A stretch of DNA of 7,131 bases, taken from assembly GCA_003152555.1 (NCBI GenBank), contig PMAL01000043.1, positions 32,430 through 39,560 on the forward strand. The letters are read 5' to 3'. Positions within the stretch are counted from its first letter, which is position 1, and each line of letters opens with the position of its first letter. This stretch comes from Acidimicrobiaceae bacterium (lineage in GTDB: Bacteria > Actinomycetota > Acidimicrobiia > Acidimicrobiales > RAAP-2). Shown here one piece after another: positions 1 through 5,565 of this stretch. The position numbers and the translations under genes were made by a program. The notes under the pieces were generated by a model. That model was not told where the DNA came from. It saw only the letters and a program-made list of their open reading frames with translations, and did no database searches.

Positions 1-153
1 CGACAGCAGTTCCTCCGCGGCATTGCTCCACTGTGCGAACTCGATCTTGTCGTGCACGCCGGCGTGATGGTCACTGTGTCAATGCGGGTGGAACTCAACC
101 AGCGGCCTCACTGTCATGTCTGGTGCGCGCGACGATTCGCCAGCCCGCGTTTA
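1..153 (-). pseudogene. Possible fragment of a metallo-beta-lactamase-fold hydrolase with an in-frame stop
   Basis: One minus-strand frame is open from a TAA at 153-151 to the left edge except for one TGA at 81-79. Around it the translation reads VEFHPH-stop-HSDHHAG. If the TGA were a TGG (Trp), this would be an HxHxDH zinc motif preceded by a hydrophobic strand, as in glyoxalase II-like metallo-beta-lactamase-fold hydrolases. The codons after it (positions 57-1) give a protein-like stretch, HDKIEFAQWSNAAEELLS, with mostly G or C in third positions. The family normally has about 50-70 residues before this motif, but only about 23 codons separate the TAA from it, so the 5' end also seems lost. 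I read it as a decayed gene. It could instead be chance, or the start of an unrelated gene using the GTG at 57. The fragment is short and cut by the window edge. Confidence 0.33.
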
Positions 154-222
154 AAGAGTAACGCAGGATAATTCGTCCGACGATGGTGAAAGGTGCCTCG
201 AGAGGTGCGCTCGACAATCAAT

Positions 223-237
223 TACATTGAGTTGCTA
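223..237 (+). promoter_or_regulatory. Candidate -10 element for a leaderless aldolase transcript
   Basis: TACATT at 223-228 matches the TANNNT pattern of actinobacterial -10 boxes (4 of 6 against TATAAT). It ends 8 bases before the ATG at 237, so transcription could begin at or beside the start codon. No SD sequence precedes that ATG, which fits a leaderless mRNA. No convincing -35 box is seen at 16-18 bases. Short AT-rich hexamers are common by chance, so this is weak. Nothing else was recognised between 154 and 222. Confidence 0.3.
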
Positions 238-989
238 TGACTACATTGCTCGAACGCGTGCGCGCCGGCACGCCCACCCGCGGGACGTTTCTTAATCTCG
301 GTTCAACACTGGCGGCCGAAGTCTGTGCGCTCAGTGGCTTCGATTGGTTGCTGGTAGATCTCGAACACGGGGCCGGTGGCGAAGAGGCGTTGGTCGGTCA
401 AATCCTCGCGGGCGCCGCGCACGGGGTGCCCGTGCTCGTACGCACCGGGTCGGCCGAACGAATTCGCGCTGGTCACGTGCTCGACCTCGGCGCGTACGGG
501 GTTATGTTCCCGAGGCTCGAGACCCCCGAGGACGTTTCCGATGCCGTCCGTCATCTCTCCTACCCACCGCACGGCGACCGCGGCATCGCGGGCTTTAATC
601 GCGCCCGCGAATTTGGCCGTGACCGACGGAACCCCCAGGAGGTCAACGCGTCAATCTTGAGCGTGGTGCAGATCGAGACGTTGGCGGCACTCAACAACGT
701 AGAGAAAATTGCCGTCATCCCGGGCGTGGATGTCCTGTTCGTCGGTCCAAGCGATCTGTCGGCCTCACTAGGCATCCCCGGTCAGTTCGAGGCGCCCCAG
801 TTTCTTGATGCCTTATCTCGAGTCGCCGACGCGTGCCGGACCGCCAACATTGCCGCGGGAATTATGCAGGGCGAACCCGACCCGGTCCGCGCCCAGTGGT
901 TGGTGGACCAGGGATTCACGTTCAACGCCGTGGGATCAGACTCATCGTTGCTCTTAAGCGCGGCCAGCGCCGCGGCAACTCAGTCATAA
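237..989 (+). CDS. HpcH/HpaI-family class II aldolase
   Basis: The 250-residue protein has the length and motif order of the HpcH/HpaI family: metal-dependent aldolases that cleave or form 2-keto-acid compounds through a pyruvate enolate, such as 4-hydroxy-2-oxoheptanedioate or 2-keto-3-deoxy-sugar-acid aldolase. Visible motifs are VDLEHG (catalytic-type His44), LVRTG (Arg69, which binds pyruvate in the family), VMFPRLET near 89-96, QIET (Glu147, expected metal ligand) and FVGPSDLSASLG (Asp173, the second metal ligand), all within one TIM barrel. The ATG at 237 gives a normal N-terminus but has no SD site, so it may be translated from a leaderless mRNA. The TAA stop overlaps the ATG of a tiny ORF leading into a dienelactone-hydrolase-like gene, suggesting one operon. 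The exact substrate cannot be decided; citrate-lyase beta-subunit-like relatives are less likely given the short length and motifs. Confidence 0.9.
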   Translation: MTTLLERVRAGTPTRGTFLNLGSTLAAEVCALSGFDWLLVDLEHGAGGEEALVGQILAGAAHGVPVLVRTGSAERIRAGHVLDLGAYGVMFPRLETPEDVSDAVRHLSYPPHGDRGIAGFNRAREFGRDRRNPQEVNASILSVVQIETLAALNNVEKIAVIPGVDVLFVGPSDLSASLGIPGQFEAPQFLDALSRVADACRTANIAAGIMQGEPDPVRAQWLVDQGFTFNAVGSDSSLLLSAASAAATQS

Positions 990-1045
990 TGCAGCAGAAG
1001 ACTGAGAACCTTTCCGTGGACGAATATGAACTGGAGGCAAAGTGA
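989..1045 (+). CDS. 18-residue ORF coupled between aldolase and hydrolase genes
   Basis: The ATG at 989 overlaps the aldolase stop as TAATG, and the TGA at 1043-1045 overlaps the next gene's GTG as GTGA. The product, MQQKTENLSVDEYELEAK, is hydrophilic and acidic, with no membrane segment, and most of its codons end in G or C as in neighbouring genes. These junctions are typical of translational coupling, so ribosomes leaving the aldolase could re-initiate here and pass to the hydrolase. The GGAGG at 1033-1037 lies inside this ORF and serves the downstream GTG. No SD is seen for this ORF itself. It may be a true small protein, a coupling device, or a spacer that happens to be open. I do not recognise the sequence. 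Confidence 0.35.
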   Translation: MQQKTENLSVDEYELEAK

Positions 1046-1842
1046 GCCTTAAGGACAATGCCGAAGTGCTGTCGGACTTTGATCGCGACACATTCACCAC
1101 TCGCGGTGTCACGCGCGACGTCTATCGAATGGGCCACGGTCCCGCGGTGCTGGTCATCAGTGAAATGCCCGGCATCACTCCCGACGTCGCCGAGTTCAGC
1201 CGACGGGTAGCGGCGCGAAATCTGCGCGTGGTGATGCCCAGCCTCTTCGGCCACGACGGGGCGCCCCCAACGGTAAAGGAAGTGCTGTCGACCTTTCCCA
1301 AGATATGTGTATCTCGTGAGATTCTCTTGTTCGCCAAAGGCCGGGCGAGCCCGGTGACGTCGTGGTTGCGTGACTTGGCGCACGTCGAGCACGAACGCAA
1401 TGGCGGTCCGGGCGTTGGCGTGGTTGGGATGTGCCTCACCGGAGGCTTTGCGCTCGCAATGATGGTCGATCCGGTAGTCGTCGCGCCCGTGCTCTCACAA
1501 CCCAGCCTGCCCCTGGGCCCCGGTTCTAAATCCGAACTCGGAATGAGCGCGCGTGATCTTGCTGTCGTGAAGGATCGGTGTGAAGCGGGAGCGTGCGTCC
1601 TCGCGTACCGTTTTACGGGCGACAAGAAGTCTCCGGGCGAACGGTTCGCGCGACTTCGCCAGGAGTTAGGCGACCACTTCATTGGGGTTGAAATTGACTC
1701 CTCGCCGTCGAACCCGTGGGGATACCCCCAGAACGCGCACTCGGTGTTGACCCAAGAATACGGGAATCAAGAAGGTTCTCCCACGCGATTGGCACTAGCG
1801 CAAGTGCTCGATTTCTTTAACGAACAATTGAAAGCTAAGTAG
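1042..1842 (+). CDS. Dienelactone hydrolase family protein
   Basis: This 266-residue alpha/beta hydrolase resembles the dienelactone hydrolase (carboxymethylenebutenolidase) family, which uses a Cys-His-Asp triad to open lactones or cleave esters in aromatic and related catabolism. The nucleophile elbow is GMCLTGG with Cys131; SEMPGITP (Glu41) matches the conserved Glu near the active site; FTGD (Asp194) and NAHSVLT (His233) supply the other triad members in the expected order. No signal peptide is seen, so it should be cytoplasmic. The GTG start is chosen because GGAGG at 1033-1037 sits 4 bases before it. It is slightly longer than classical DLH (about 236 residues), with extra sequence around residues 70-115. 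It follows the aldolase and probably acts with it, but no pathway can be named. It ends 31 bases from a convergent gene with no clear terminator between. Confidence 0.85.
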   Translation: MSLKDNAEVLSDFDRDTFTTRGVTRDVYRMGHGPAVLVISEMPGITPDVAEFSRRVAARNLRVVMPSLFGHDGAPPTVKEVLSTFPKICVSREILLFAKGRASPVTSWLRDLAHVEHERNGGPGVGVVGMCLTGGFALAMMVDPVVVAPVLSQPSLPLGPGSKSELGMSARDLAVVKDRCEAGACVLAYRFTGDKKSPGERFARLRQELGDHFIGVEIDSSPSNPWGYPQNAHSVLTQEYGNQEGSPTRLALAQVLDFFNEQLKAK

Positions 1843-1873
1843 TCAAGTCGCACAAAGCGCGCGACCAGGAGAA

Positions 1874-2494
1874 CTACGTCGCGAAGACCACGTTGCGAAT
1901 GAGGTCATCGCGGTTCTGGCGATGACGCCACGTCGCGAGTAGCGCAATTGAGATATTCGCCGCGCCGGCGAAACTGGTAGCGGTGAGGGCCGCCCACATA
2001 TGAAAGCCAATGTAGTAACCGGCCCACAGCGTGGCGCAACACACGGACAACGTCCATCCCCCGACCGACACGCCCGAGGCGCCGCGGTACTTGACCAGCT
2101 CAATGATCTGTGGCGCCCGGTTGCCCACCATCGCAACCCCCGCGCCCAAGACCCCGGCCGCCCAGCCCCAGAGGACCGTTGGCAACACACAACACAGGAC
2201 GAAGAACATCAGACATCGTACGGACACGTTCCAACGCAGCCACGGTTGAAGACGGAACACGATAACCAACTGGAGGGGCAGTACCAACAGACTGCCCAGC
2301 ACGATGATCAGCGAATGCACCGCAATGCCATAACTGATCCAGAAAAGTCCGAGCAGGATAAACATGACCCAGGTCGCCAACGACACGCCCTCAATGCCAA
2401 TAATTTTCGCCCGGCGGTGCTGCGCGACGGTAGAGCCAACGCCCAGAGAGACCGCAAACCAGCCCAAGACCGTGCTGCAGGCGTGAAAAGACAT
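1874..2494 (-). CDS. SWEET-like PQ-loop membrane transporter with two repeats
   Basis: The 206-residue product is almost wholly hydrophobic and appears to contain two related three-helix units joined by an extra helix. Unit 1 covers about residues 6-81 and carries a GSTVAQ...GVS segment; unit 2 covers about 114-189 and carries RAPQIIELVKYRGASGVSVGGW, a good PQ-loop (Pro128-Gln129). A linking helix lies near 94-113, giving the 3-1-3, seven-helix plan of SWEET transporters rather than the three-helix SemiSWEET usual in bacteria. Known members passively transport sugars; other PQ-loop proteins move amino acids, so the substrate is open. The C-terminus is basic. The ATG has GGAGAA directly in front, an unusually short SD spacing. 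It starts 25 bases after the leuA stop, so it is probably cotranscribed with leuA and shares its leucine control. Confidence 0.72.
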   Translation of the reverse strand: MSFHACSTVLGWFAVSLGVGSTVAQHRRAKIIGIEGVSLATWVMFILLGLFWISYGIAVHSLIIVLGSLLVLPLQLVIVFRLQPWLRWNVSVRCLMFFVLCCVLPTVLWGWAAGVLGAGVAMVGNRAPQIIELVKYRGASGVSVGGWTLSVCCATLWAGYYIGFHMWAALTATSFAGAANISIALLATWRHRQNRDDLIRNVVFAT

Positions 2495-2519
2495 TTCTCC
2501 AGGCTATCCCTGACTTTCG

Positions 2520-4196
2520 TCAGCGACGGCGATTAGCGGCCGAAATAACGGCTTCGAGCGATGCGTCGAGAATCGACGAACTCATTCCCACGCCCCACCA
2601 CGTCGTGCCGTCGTCGCCCTCGGCTTCCACGTAGGCGACCGCCGACGCTTCGGACCCCGAGGTCAACGCGTGCTCGTGGTAGTCGCGAACGGAGAAATGG
2701 ACATCCATTTCGTTGCGCAGTCCCGCCATCAGAGCGTCAATGGGACCATTGCCCTCACCCTTGATCGTCACGTGCTGACCGTTGACCACGACCTGGGCGA
2801 AGATGCGCGTGTTGTGGTTGTCAGCCGAGACTTCGCTCGAGAGCAGTTGAATTTTCGGATTCTCCGGCAAGTAGGTCGTCGTAAAGACGTCCCATATCTG
2901 CGCCGGTGAGATCTCGGTGCCCGACGTTTCGGTGAGTTCTTGCACGTGCTTGGAGAACTCCACCTGCATTGCCCGCGGCAGGTCCAAGCCATGCTCGGCG
3001 CTGAGTAGGTAGGCCACGCCGCCCTTGCCCGACTGCGAGTTGACTCTGATGATTGCTTCGTACGTGCGACCGGTGTGCTTGGGGTCTATGGGTAGATACG
3101 GAACCTCCCACACGTCGTAGACGTCGCCAATCGCGCTCATGCCCTTCTTGATCGCGTCTTGGTGCGACCCGGAAAATGCCGTGTAGACCAGCTCGCCCAC
3201 GTAGGGGTGGCGCATGTGCACCGGCAGGCGGTTGGCGTATTCGGCGACGTGACGAGCTTTGTCAATGTCACGGATGTCGAGTTCAGGATCGACACCTTGG
3301 GAAAAGAGGTTCAGCGCCAGGTTCACGACGTCCACGTTGCCGGTGCGCTCACCATTGCCAAAGAGTGTTCCCTCCACGCGGTCGGCACCCGCCAATACGC
3401 CCAGTTCGGCCGCCGCAACTCCTGTGCCGCGGTCGTTGTGCGGGTGCAGTGACAGGATCACGCTCTCGCGTCGGTGTACGTGGCGCAGGAACCACTCAAT
3501 GGAGTCGGCGTAGAGATTGGGCGTGTACATCTCGACCGTGGCGGGCAGGTTGAGAATCAACGCTCGCTGCGGCGTGGGATCGATCACTTCGATCACCGCG
3601 TTGCAGATCTCGAGCGCGTACTCCAGTTCAGTGCCCGTGAAACTCTCTGGCGAGTATTCGTAGAAGAAGGCCGTCTCGGGCGACGTGTCTTCGAGTGAAC
3701 GACAGATGGCGGCCGCATCCGTTGCGATCTTGGTGATGCCCGCGGTATCAAGGCCAAAGACGACCCGCCGTTGCAGCGTCGAGGTTGAATTGTAAAAGTG
3801 CACGATGGCCCGCTTCGCGCCGTGCAGCGACTCGTAGGTTCGGCGAATCAGGTCCTCGCGGCACTGGGTCAATACCTGGATAGTGACGTCCTCGGGTATG
3901 AGGTCGTTCTCGATGATGTGGCGAACGAAGTCGAAATCGGGCTGGCTGGCGCTGGGGAAACCAACCTCAATCTCCTTAAATCCCATCAGAATCAATTGGG
4001 CAAACATTGCGTTCTTGCGGTCCATGTCCATGGGATCGATCAACGCCTGGTTGCCGTCGCGCAGGTCGACGCTGCACCAGCGCGGCGCCTTGGTTAGCCG
4101 GTTATTGGGCCAAGTGCGGTCGGGCAGGTCAACGGGGATCGTGGGCTGATACTTGGCGAACGCCATGGGGCTCGGCTGCTGGTCTCGATACGCCAT
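2520..4196 (-). CDS. leuA: 2-isopropylmalate synthase
   Basis: LeuA condenses 2-ketoisovalerate with acetyl-CoA, the committed step of leucine synthesis, in the cytoplasm. Counting from the upstream ATG (560 residues), RWCSVDLRDGNQAL places the substrate Arg48 and metal ligand Asp49, SLHPHNDRGTG gives metal ligands His253 and His255, and FGNGERTGNVD gives Asn289. These sit at a constant offset of 32 from the ligands I recall for Mycobacterium tuberculosis LeuA. After the TIM barrel and linker comes the regulatory dimer domain with GEGNGPIDALMAGL, the part that binds leucine for feedback inhibition. The length fits the actinobacterial type without the mycobacterial repeat insertion. I place the start at the second ATG (4196), because AAGGAAAGG then lies 6 bases upstream, whereas it abuts the first ATG (4202). 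An attenuator-like leader precedes the gene and a transporter gene follows. Confidence 0.97.
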   Translation of the reverse strand: MAYRDQQPSPMAFAKYQPTIPVDLPDRTWPNNRLTKAPRWCSVDLRDGNQALIDPMDMDRKNAMFAQLILMGFKEIEVGFPSASQPDFDFVRHIIENDLIPEDVTIQVLTQCREDLIRRTYESLHGAKRAIVHFYNSTSTLQRRVVFGLDTAGITKIATDAAAICRSLEDTSPETAFFYEYSPESFTGTELEYALEICNAVIEVIDPTPQRALILNLPATVEMYTPNLYADSIEWFLRHVHRRESVILSLHPHNDRGTGVAAAELGVLAGADRVEGTLFGNGERTGNVDVVNLALNLFSQGVDPELDIRDIDKARHVAEYANRLPVHMRHPYVGELVYTAFSGSHQDAIKKGMSAIGDVYDVWEVPYLPIDPKHTGRTYEAIIRVNSQSGKGGVAYLLSAEHGLDLPRAMQVEFSKHVQELTETSGTEISPAQIWDVFTTTYLPENPKIQLLSSEVSADNHNTRIFAQVVVNGQHVTIKGEGNGPIDALMAGLRNEMDVHFSVRDYHEHALTSGSEASAVAYVEAEGDDGTTWWGVGMSSSILDASLEAVISAANRRR

Positions 4197-4202
4197 GTCC
4201 AT

Positions 4203-4211
4203 CCTTTCCTT
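4203..4211 (-). promoter_or_regulatory. Ribosome binding site of leuA
   Basis: On the minus strand AAGGAAAGG directly precedes the first ATG (4202-4200) and lies 6 bases before the second ATG (4196-4194). The second spacing is normal for an SD site, so it decides for the MAYRDQQ start. It lies about 20 bases beyond the U-tract of the leader terminator, so it is only transcribed on read-through. Confidence 0.6.
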
Positions 4212-4231
4212 ACCGCCATTGTGCGAGAAAC

Positions 4232-4256
4232 AAAAAACCCCCGCATATGCGGGGGG
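4232..4256 (-). terminator. Intrinsic terminator in the leuA leader (attenuator)
   Basis: The minus strand reads CCCCCGC-ATAT-GCGGGGG: a perfect seven-base-pair, entirely G/C stem (4255-4238) with a four-base loop, followed at once by six T (4237-4232). One more C precedes the stem at 4256. This is a textbook intrinsic terminator. It lies between the predicted leuA promoter and the leuA start, about 36 bases upstream of the latter, and therefore should stop leuA transcription early unless prevented. No complete gene precedes it on this strand, only the 12-codon leader ORF, which supports an attenuation role. On the opposite strand the stem is preceded by A and followed by TCAG, so it would not terminate there. 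Confidence 0.88.
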
Positions 4257-4258
4257 TC

Positions 4259-4278
4259 AGACGAACTCACGCTCGCCC
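4259..4278 (-). promoter_or_regulatory. GNRA-capped hairpin between the leader ORF and the terminator
   Basis: The leader RNA can fold as GGGCGAGC-GUGA-GUUCGUCU: an eight-pair stem including three G-U pairs, closed by a GUGA loop of the stable GNRA class. Its first G is the last base of the leader peptide stop codon, so a ribosome finishing the peptide would open it. It is the natural candidate for the switching or pausing element of the attenuator, but I see no strong direct pairing between it and the terminator arm. Confidence 0.45.
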
Positions 4279-4316
4279 TATTGAAGTAGTAACTCGGCAC
4301 TCTGGATAGTCTTCAC
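4278..4316 (-). CDS. Leucine-codon leader peptide of leuA
   Basis: A GTG-started ORF of 12 codons encodes MKTIQSAELLLQ and ends in TAG (4280-4278). Codons 9-11 are three leucines in a row (TTA CTA CTT, 4292-4284), none of them the CTG/CTC forms that dominate in neighbouring genes. A run of control codons in a short ORF followed by a terminator, upstream of the first gene of the same amino acid's pathway, is the signature of ribosome-mediated attenuation: shortage of charged leucyl-tRNA would stall the ribosome here and favour read-through into leuA. No SD precedes the GTG, but the predicted transcription start falls on it, so translation could be leaderless. The peptide itself probably has no further role. 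Known leu leader peptides share the Leu run but not otherwise sequence. The alternative is a chance short ORF, which the Leu run and position make unlikely. Confidence 0.78.
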   Translation of the reverse strand: MKTIQSAELLLQ

Positions 4317-4322
4317 ATTCTT

Positions 4323-4350
4323 ACTCTATCTCACTGAAGACGAATGTCCA
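4323..4350 (-). promoter_or_regulatory. Predicted leuA promoter
   Basis: On the minus strand TGGACA (4350-4345) matches the -35 consensus in 5 of 6 bases, and TAGAGT (4328-4323) matches the -10 in 4 of 6 and fits TANNNT. The spacer is 16 bases. Transcription starting 7 bases after the -10 would begin at about 4316, on the GTG of the leader peptide. The -35 box overlaps the upstream edge of the divergent small-protein region. Confidence 0.55.
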
Positions 4351-4373
4351 ATAGACCACTAACCTGGACGTCG

Positions 4374-4526
4374 ATGGGCTTTCTCAAGACAATCGTCAAA
4401 ATTCTGTTTGTTGCCGTACTCGTTGCCTCACTGACGGGCGTCGCGGTGCTTGTAAAGAAGCCCAAGAACTCAGACCCCGTCAACTTCGACGAATGGCCAC
4501 CCGTGCCTCAAAACCCTTCTGTCTAG
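4374..4526 (+). CDS. Small single-helix membrane-anchored protein
   Basis: The 50-residue product begins MGFLKTIVKILFVAVLVASL and has one hydrophobic helix at about residues 4-26, then KKPK, then an acidic, Pro/Trp-rich tail (DPVNFDEWPPVPQNPSV). The basic residues after the helix suggest the tail faces the cytoplasm, though K5 and K9 at the other end make topology uncertain. I do not recognise a named family; the helix plus a WPPVP-type tail looks like a short conserved actinobacterial hypothetical protein, a memory-based impression only. An in-frame ATG at 4344 would add ten residues, but it lies within the leuA promoter and the added residues are not helix-like, so I prefer 4374. The SD is weak (TGGA at 4365-4368). 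It precedes the aldo/keto reductase by 39 bases and may be cotranscribed with it. Confidence 0.6.
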   Translation: MGFLKTIVKILFVAVLVASLTGVAVLVKKPKNSDPVNFDEWPPVPQNPSV

Positions 4527-4565
4527 CCACCTACACCGCACCCGCTGTATTCAAAAGGAGAAATC

Positions 4566-5546
4566 ATGTCAGAGATGGAATATCGACGCCTAGGCCGTTC
4601 GGGCCTTCAGGTCAGTGTGTTGTCATTCGGTTCCTGGGTCACCTTTGGCAAGAAGGACCAACTCGAGACGGCGAAGGAAGCGGCCGAATGCTTGAGTGCG
4701 GCCAAAGACGCCGGTGTCAACTTCTTCGACAATGCCGAGGCGTACTCGGCGGGTGAGTCCGAGCGAGTCATGGGCCAGGCTTTTCGCGACCTCGGCTGGA
4801 AGCGTCACGAGTACATTGTCTCGACCAAGTTGTTCTGGGGCATCCACGACGAGATCAACATGAAGAACACGCTCAACCGCAAGTACCTGAGCCAGGCCAT
4901 CGACGCGTCGCTCGAGCGTTTCGGACTGGACTTCGTTGACCTCGTCTACTGTCACCGCGCCGACCCCAAGACCCCCATCGAAGAAACGGTCTGGGCCATG
5001 AGCGACATGATCACCCAGGGCAAGGCCCTCTATTGGGGCACGTCAGAGTGGACCGCCGATGAGATTCGCGCCGCCTACGACATTGCCGACCGGCACAACT
5101 TGCACAAGCCCCTCATGGAACAGCCGCAGTACAACATCTTGTGGCGCGAACGCGTGGAAAAAGAGTACGCACGGCTCTACGAGGACATTGGACTGGGCAC
5201 CACGATTTGGTCGCCCTTGTCGTCAGGTCTCTTGACGGGAAAGTACATGAACGGCATTCCCGAGGGTTCACGGGCCACGTTGCCCGGTTACGAATGGCTG
5301 AAGGGCATGTTGACCGACGAGGGGCGTAACAAGAAGGTGGCGGACCTCAAGGTGATTGCCGATGAATTAGGCGTGACGCTCGCGCAATTCGCGTTGGCCT
5401 GGTGCGCCAAGAACCCCCACGTCTCGACGGTCATCACTGGTGCTTCCAATGCGGACCAAGTCCGCGAGAACATGAAGGCTCTGGACGTGATGCCACTGAT
5501 CACCAAAGAGATCATGGACCGAGTCGACATCATCAGTTTCTTTTAG
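4566..5546 (+). CDS. Aldo/keto reductase, Kv-channel beta-subunit-like (AKR6/AKR14 type)
   Basis: The 326-residue protein is an NADP(H)-dependent TIM-barrel oxidoreductase that reduces aldehydes or ketones. The catalytic tetrad is complete: Asp55 and Tyr60 in NFFDNAEAYSAGESE, Lys88 in VSTKLFWG, and His130 in VYCHRADP. Segments such as FFDNAEAYSAGESERVMG, STKLFWG, ASLERFGLDFVDLVYCH, ALYWGTSEW and TIWSPLSSGLLTGKY follow closely those of animal potassium-channel beta subunits and their bacterial relatives (YghZ/Gpr-like, methylglyoxal-reducing). AAGGAG at 4555-4560 lies five bases before the ATG, a strong SD that fixes the start. It is probably soluble and cytoplasmic. The native substrate is unknown. 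It ends 19 bases from the convergent lepB, with no terminator visible between. The function of general carbonyl detoxification is inferred from the family. Confidence 0.93.
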   Translation: MSEMEYRRLGRSGLQVSVLSFGSWVTFGKKDQLETAKEAAECLSAAKDAGVNFFDNAEAYSAGESERVMGQAFRDLGWKRHEYIVSTKLFWGIHDEINMKNTLNRKYLSQAIDASLERFGLDFVDLVYCHRADPKTPIEETVWAMSDMITQGKALYWGTSEWTADEIRAAYDIADRHNLHKPLMEQPQYNILWRERVEKEYARLYEDIGLGTTIWSPLSSGLLTGKYMNGIPEGSRATLPGYEWLKGMLTDEGRNKKVADLKVIADELGVTLAQFALAWCAKNPHVSTVITGASNADQVRENMKALDVMPLITKEIMDRVDIISFF

Positions 5547-5565
5547 ATTCGCGAGCACGACCTGT

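Noticed and set aside
1..171. Plus-strand open frame running in from the left edge to a TAA at 169-171
   Set aside because: The translation has a Cys/Arg-rich tail, shows no motif, and its third positions are less G/C-rich than those of the opposite frame. It is probably the complement of the minus-strand fragment.
922..1392. Long antisense ORF across the aldolase-hydrolase junction
   Set aside because: It is a shadow of two well-supported genes, rich in His/Arg, with no domain.
1847..1865. GTCGC...GCGAC inverted repeat between the convergent hydrolase and transporter genes
   Set aside because: The stem is only five pairs with a nine-base loop and has no T-tract on either side, so I do not call it a terminator.
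2000..2536. 178-codon plus-strand ORF opposite the PQ-loop transporter
   Set aside because: It is hydrophilic, low in complexity (Gln/His/Arg/Asp), and antisense to a convincing membrane protein gene.
4094..4300. 68-codon minus-strand ORF through the leuA leader and into leuA
   Set aside because: It runs through the terminator hairpin and overlaps leuA out of frame, with no recognisable domain.
4313..4318. ATG followed at once by TGA in the leuA leader (minus strand)
   Set aside because: A start-stop pair could in principle hold ribosomes, but it lies upstream of or at the predicted transcription start and is simply formed by the bases around the leader GTG.
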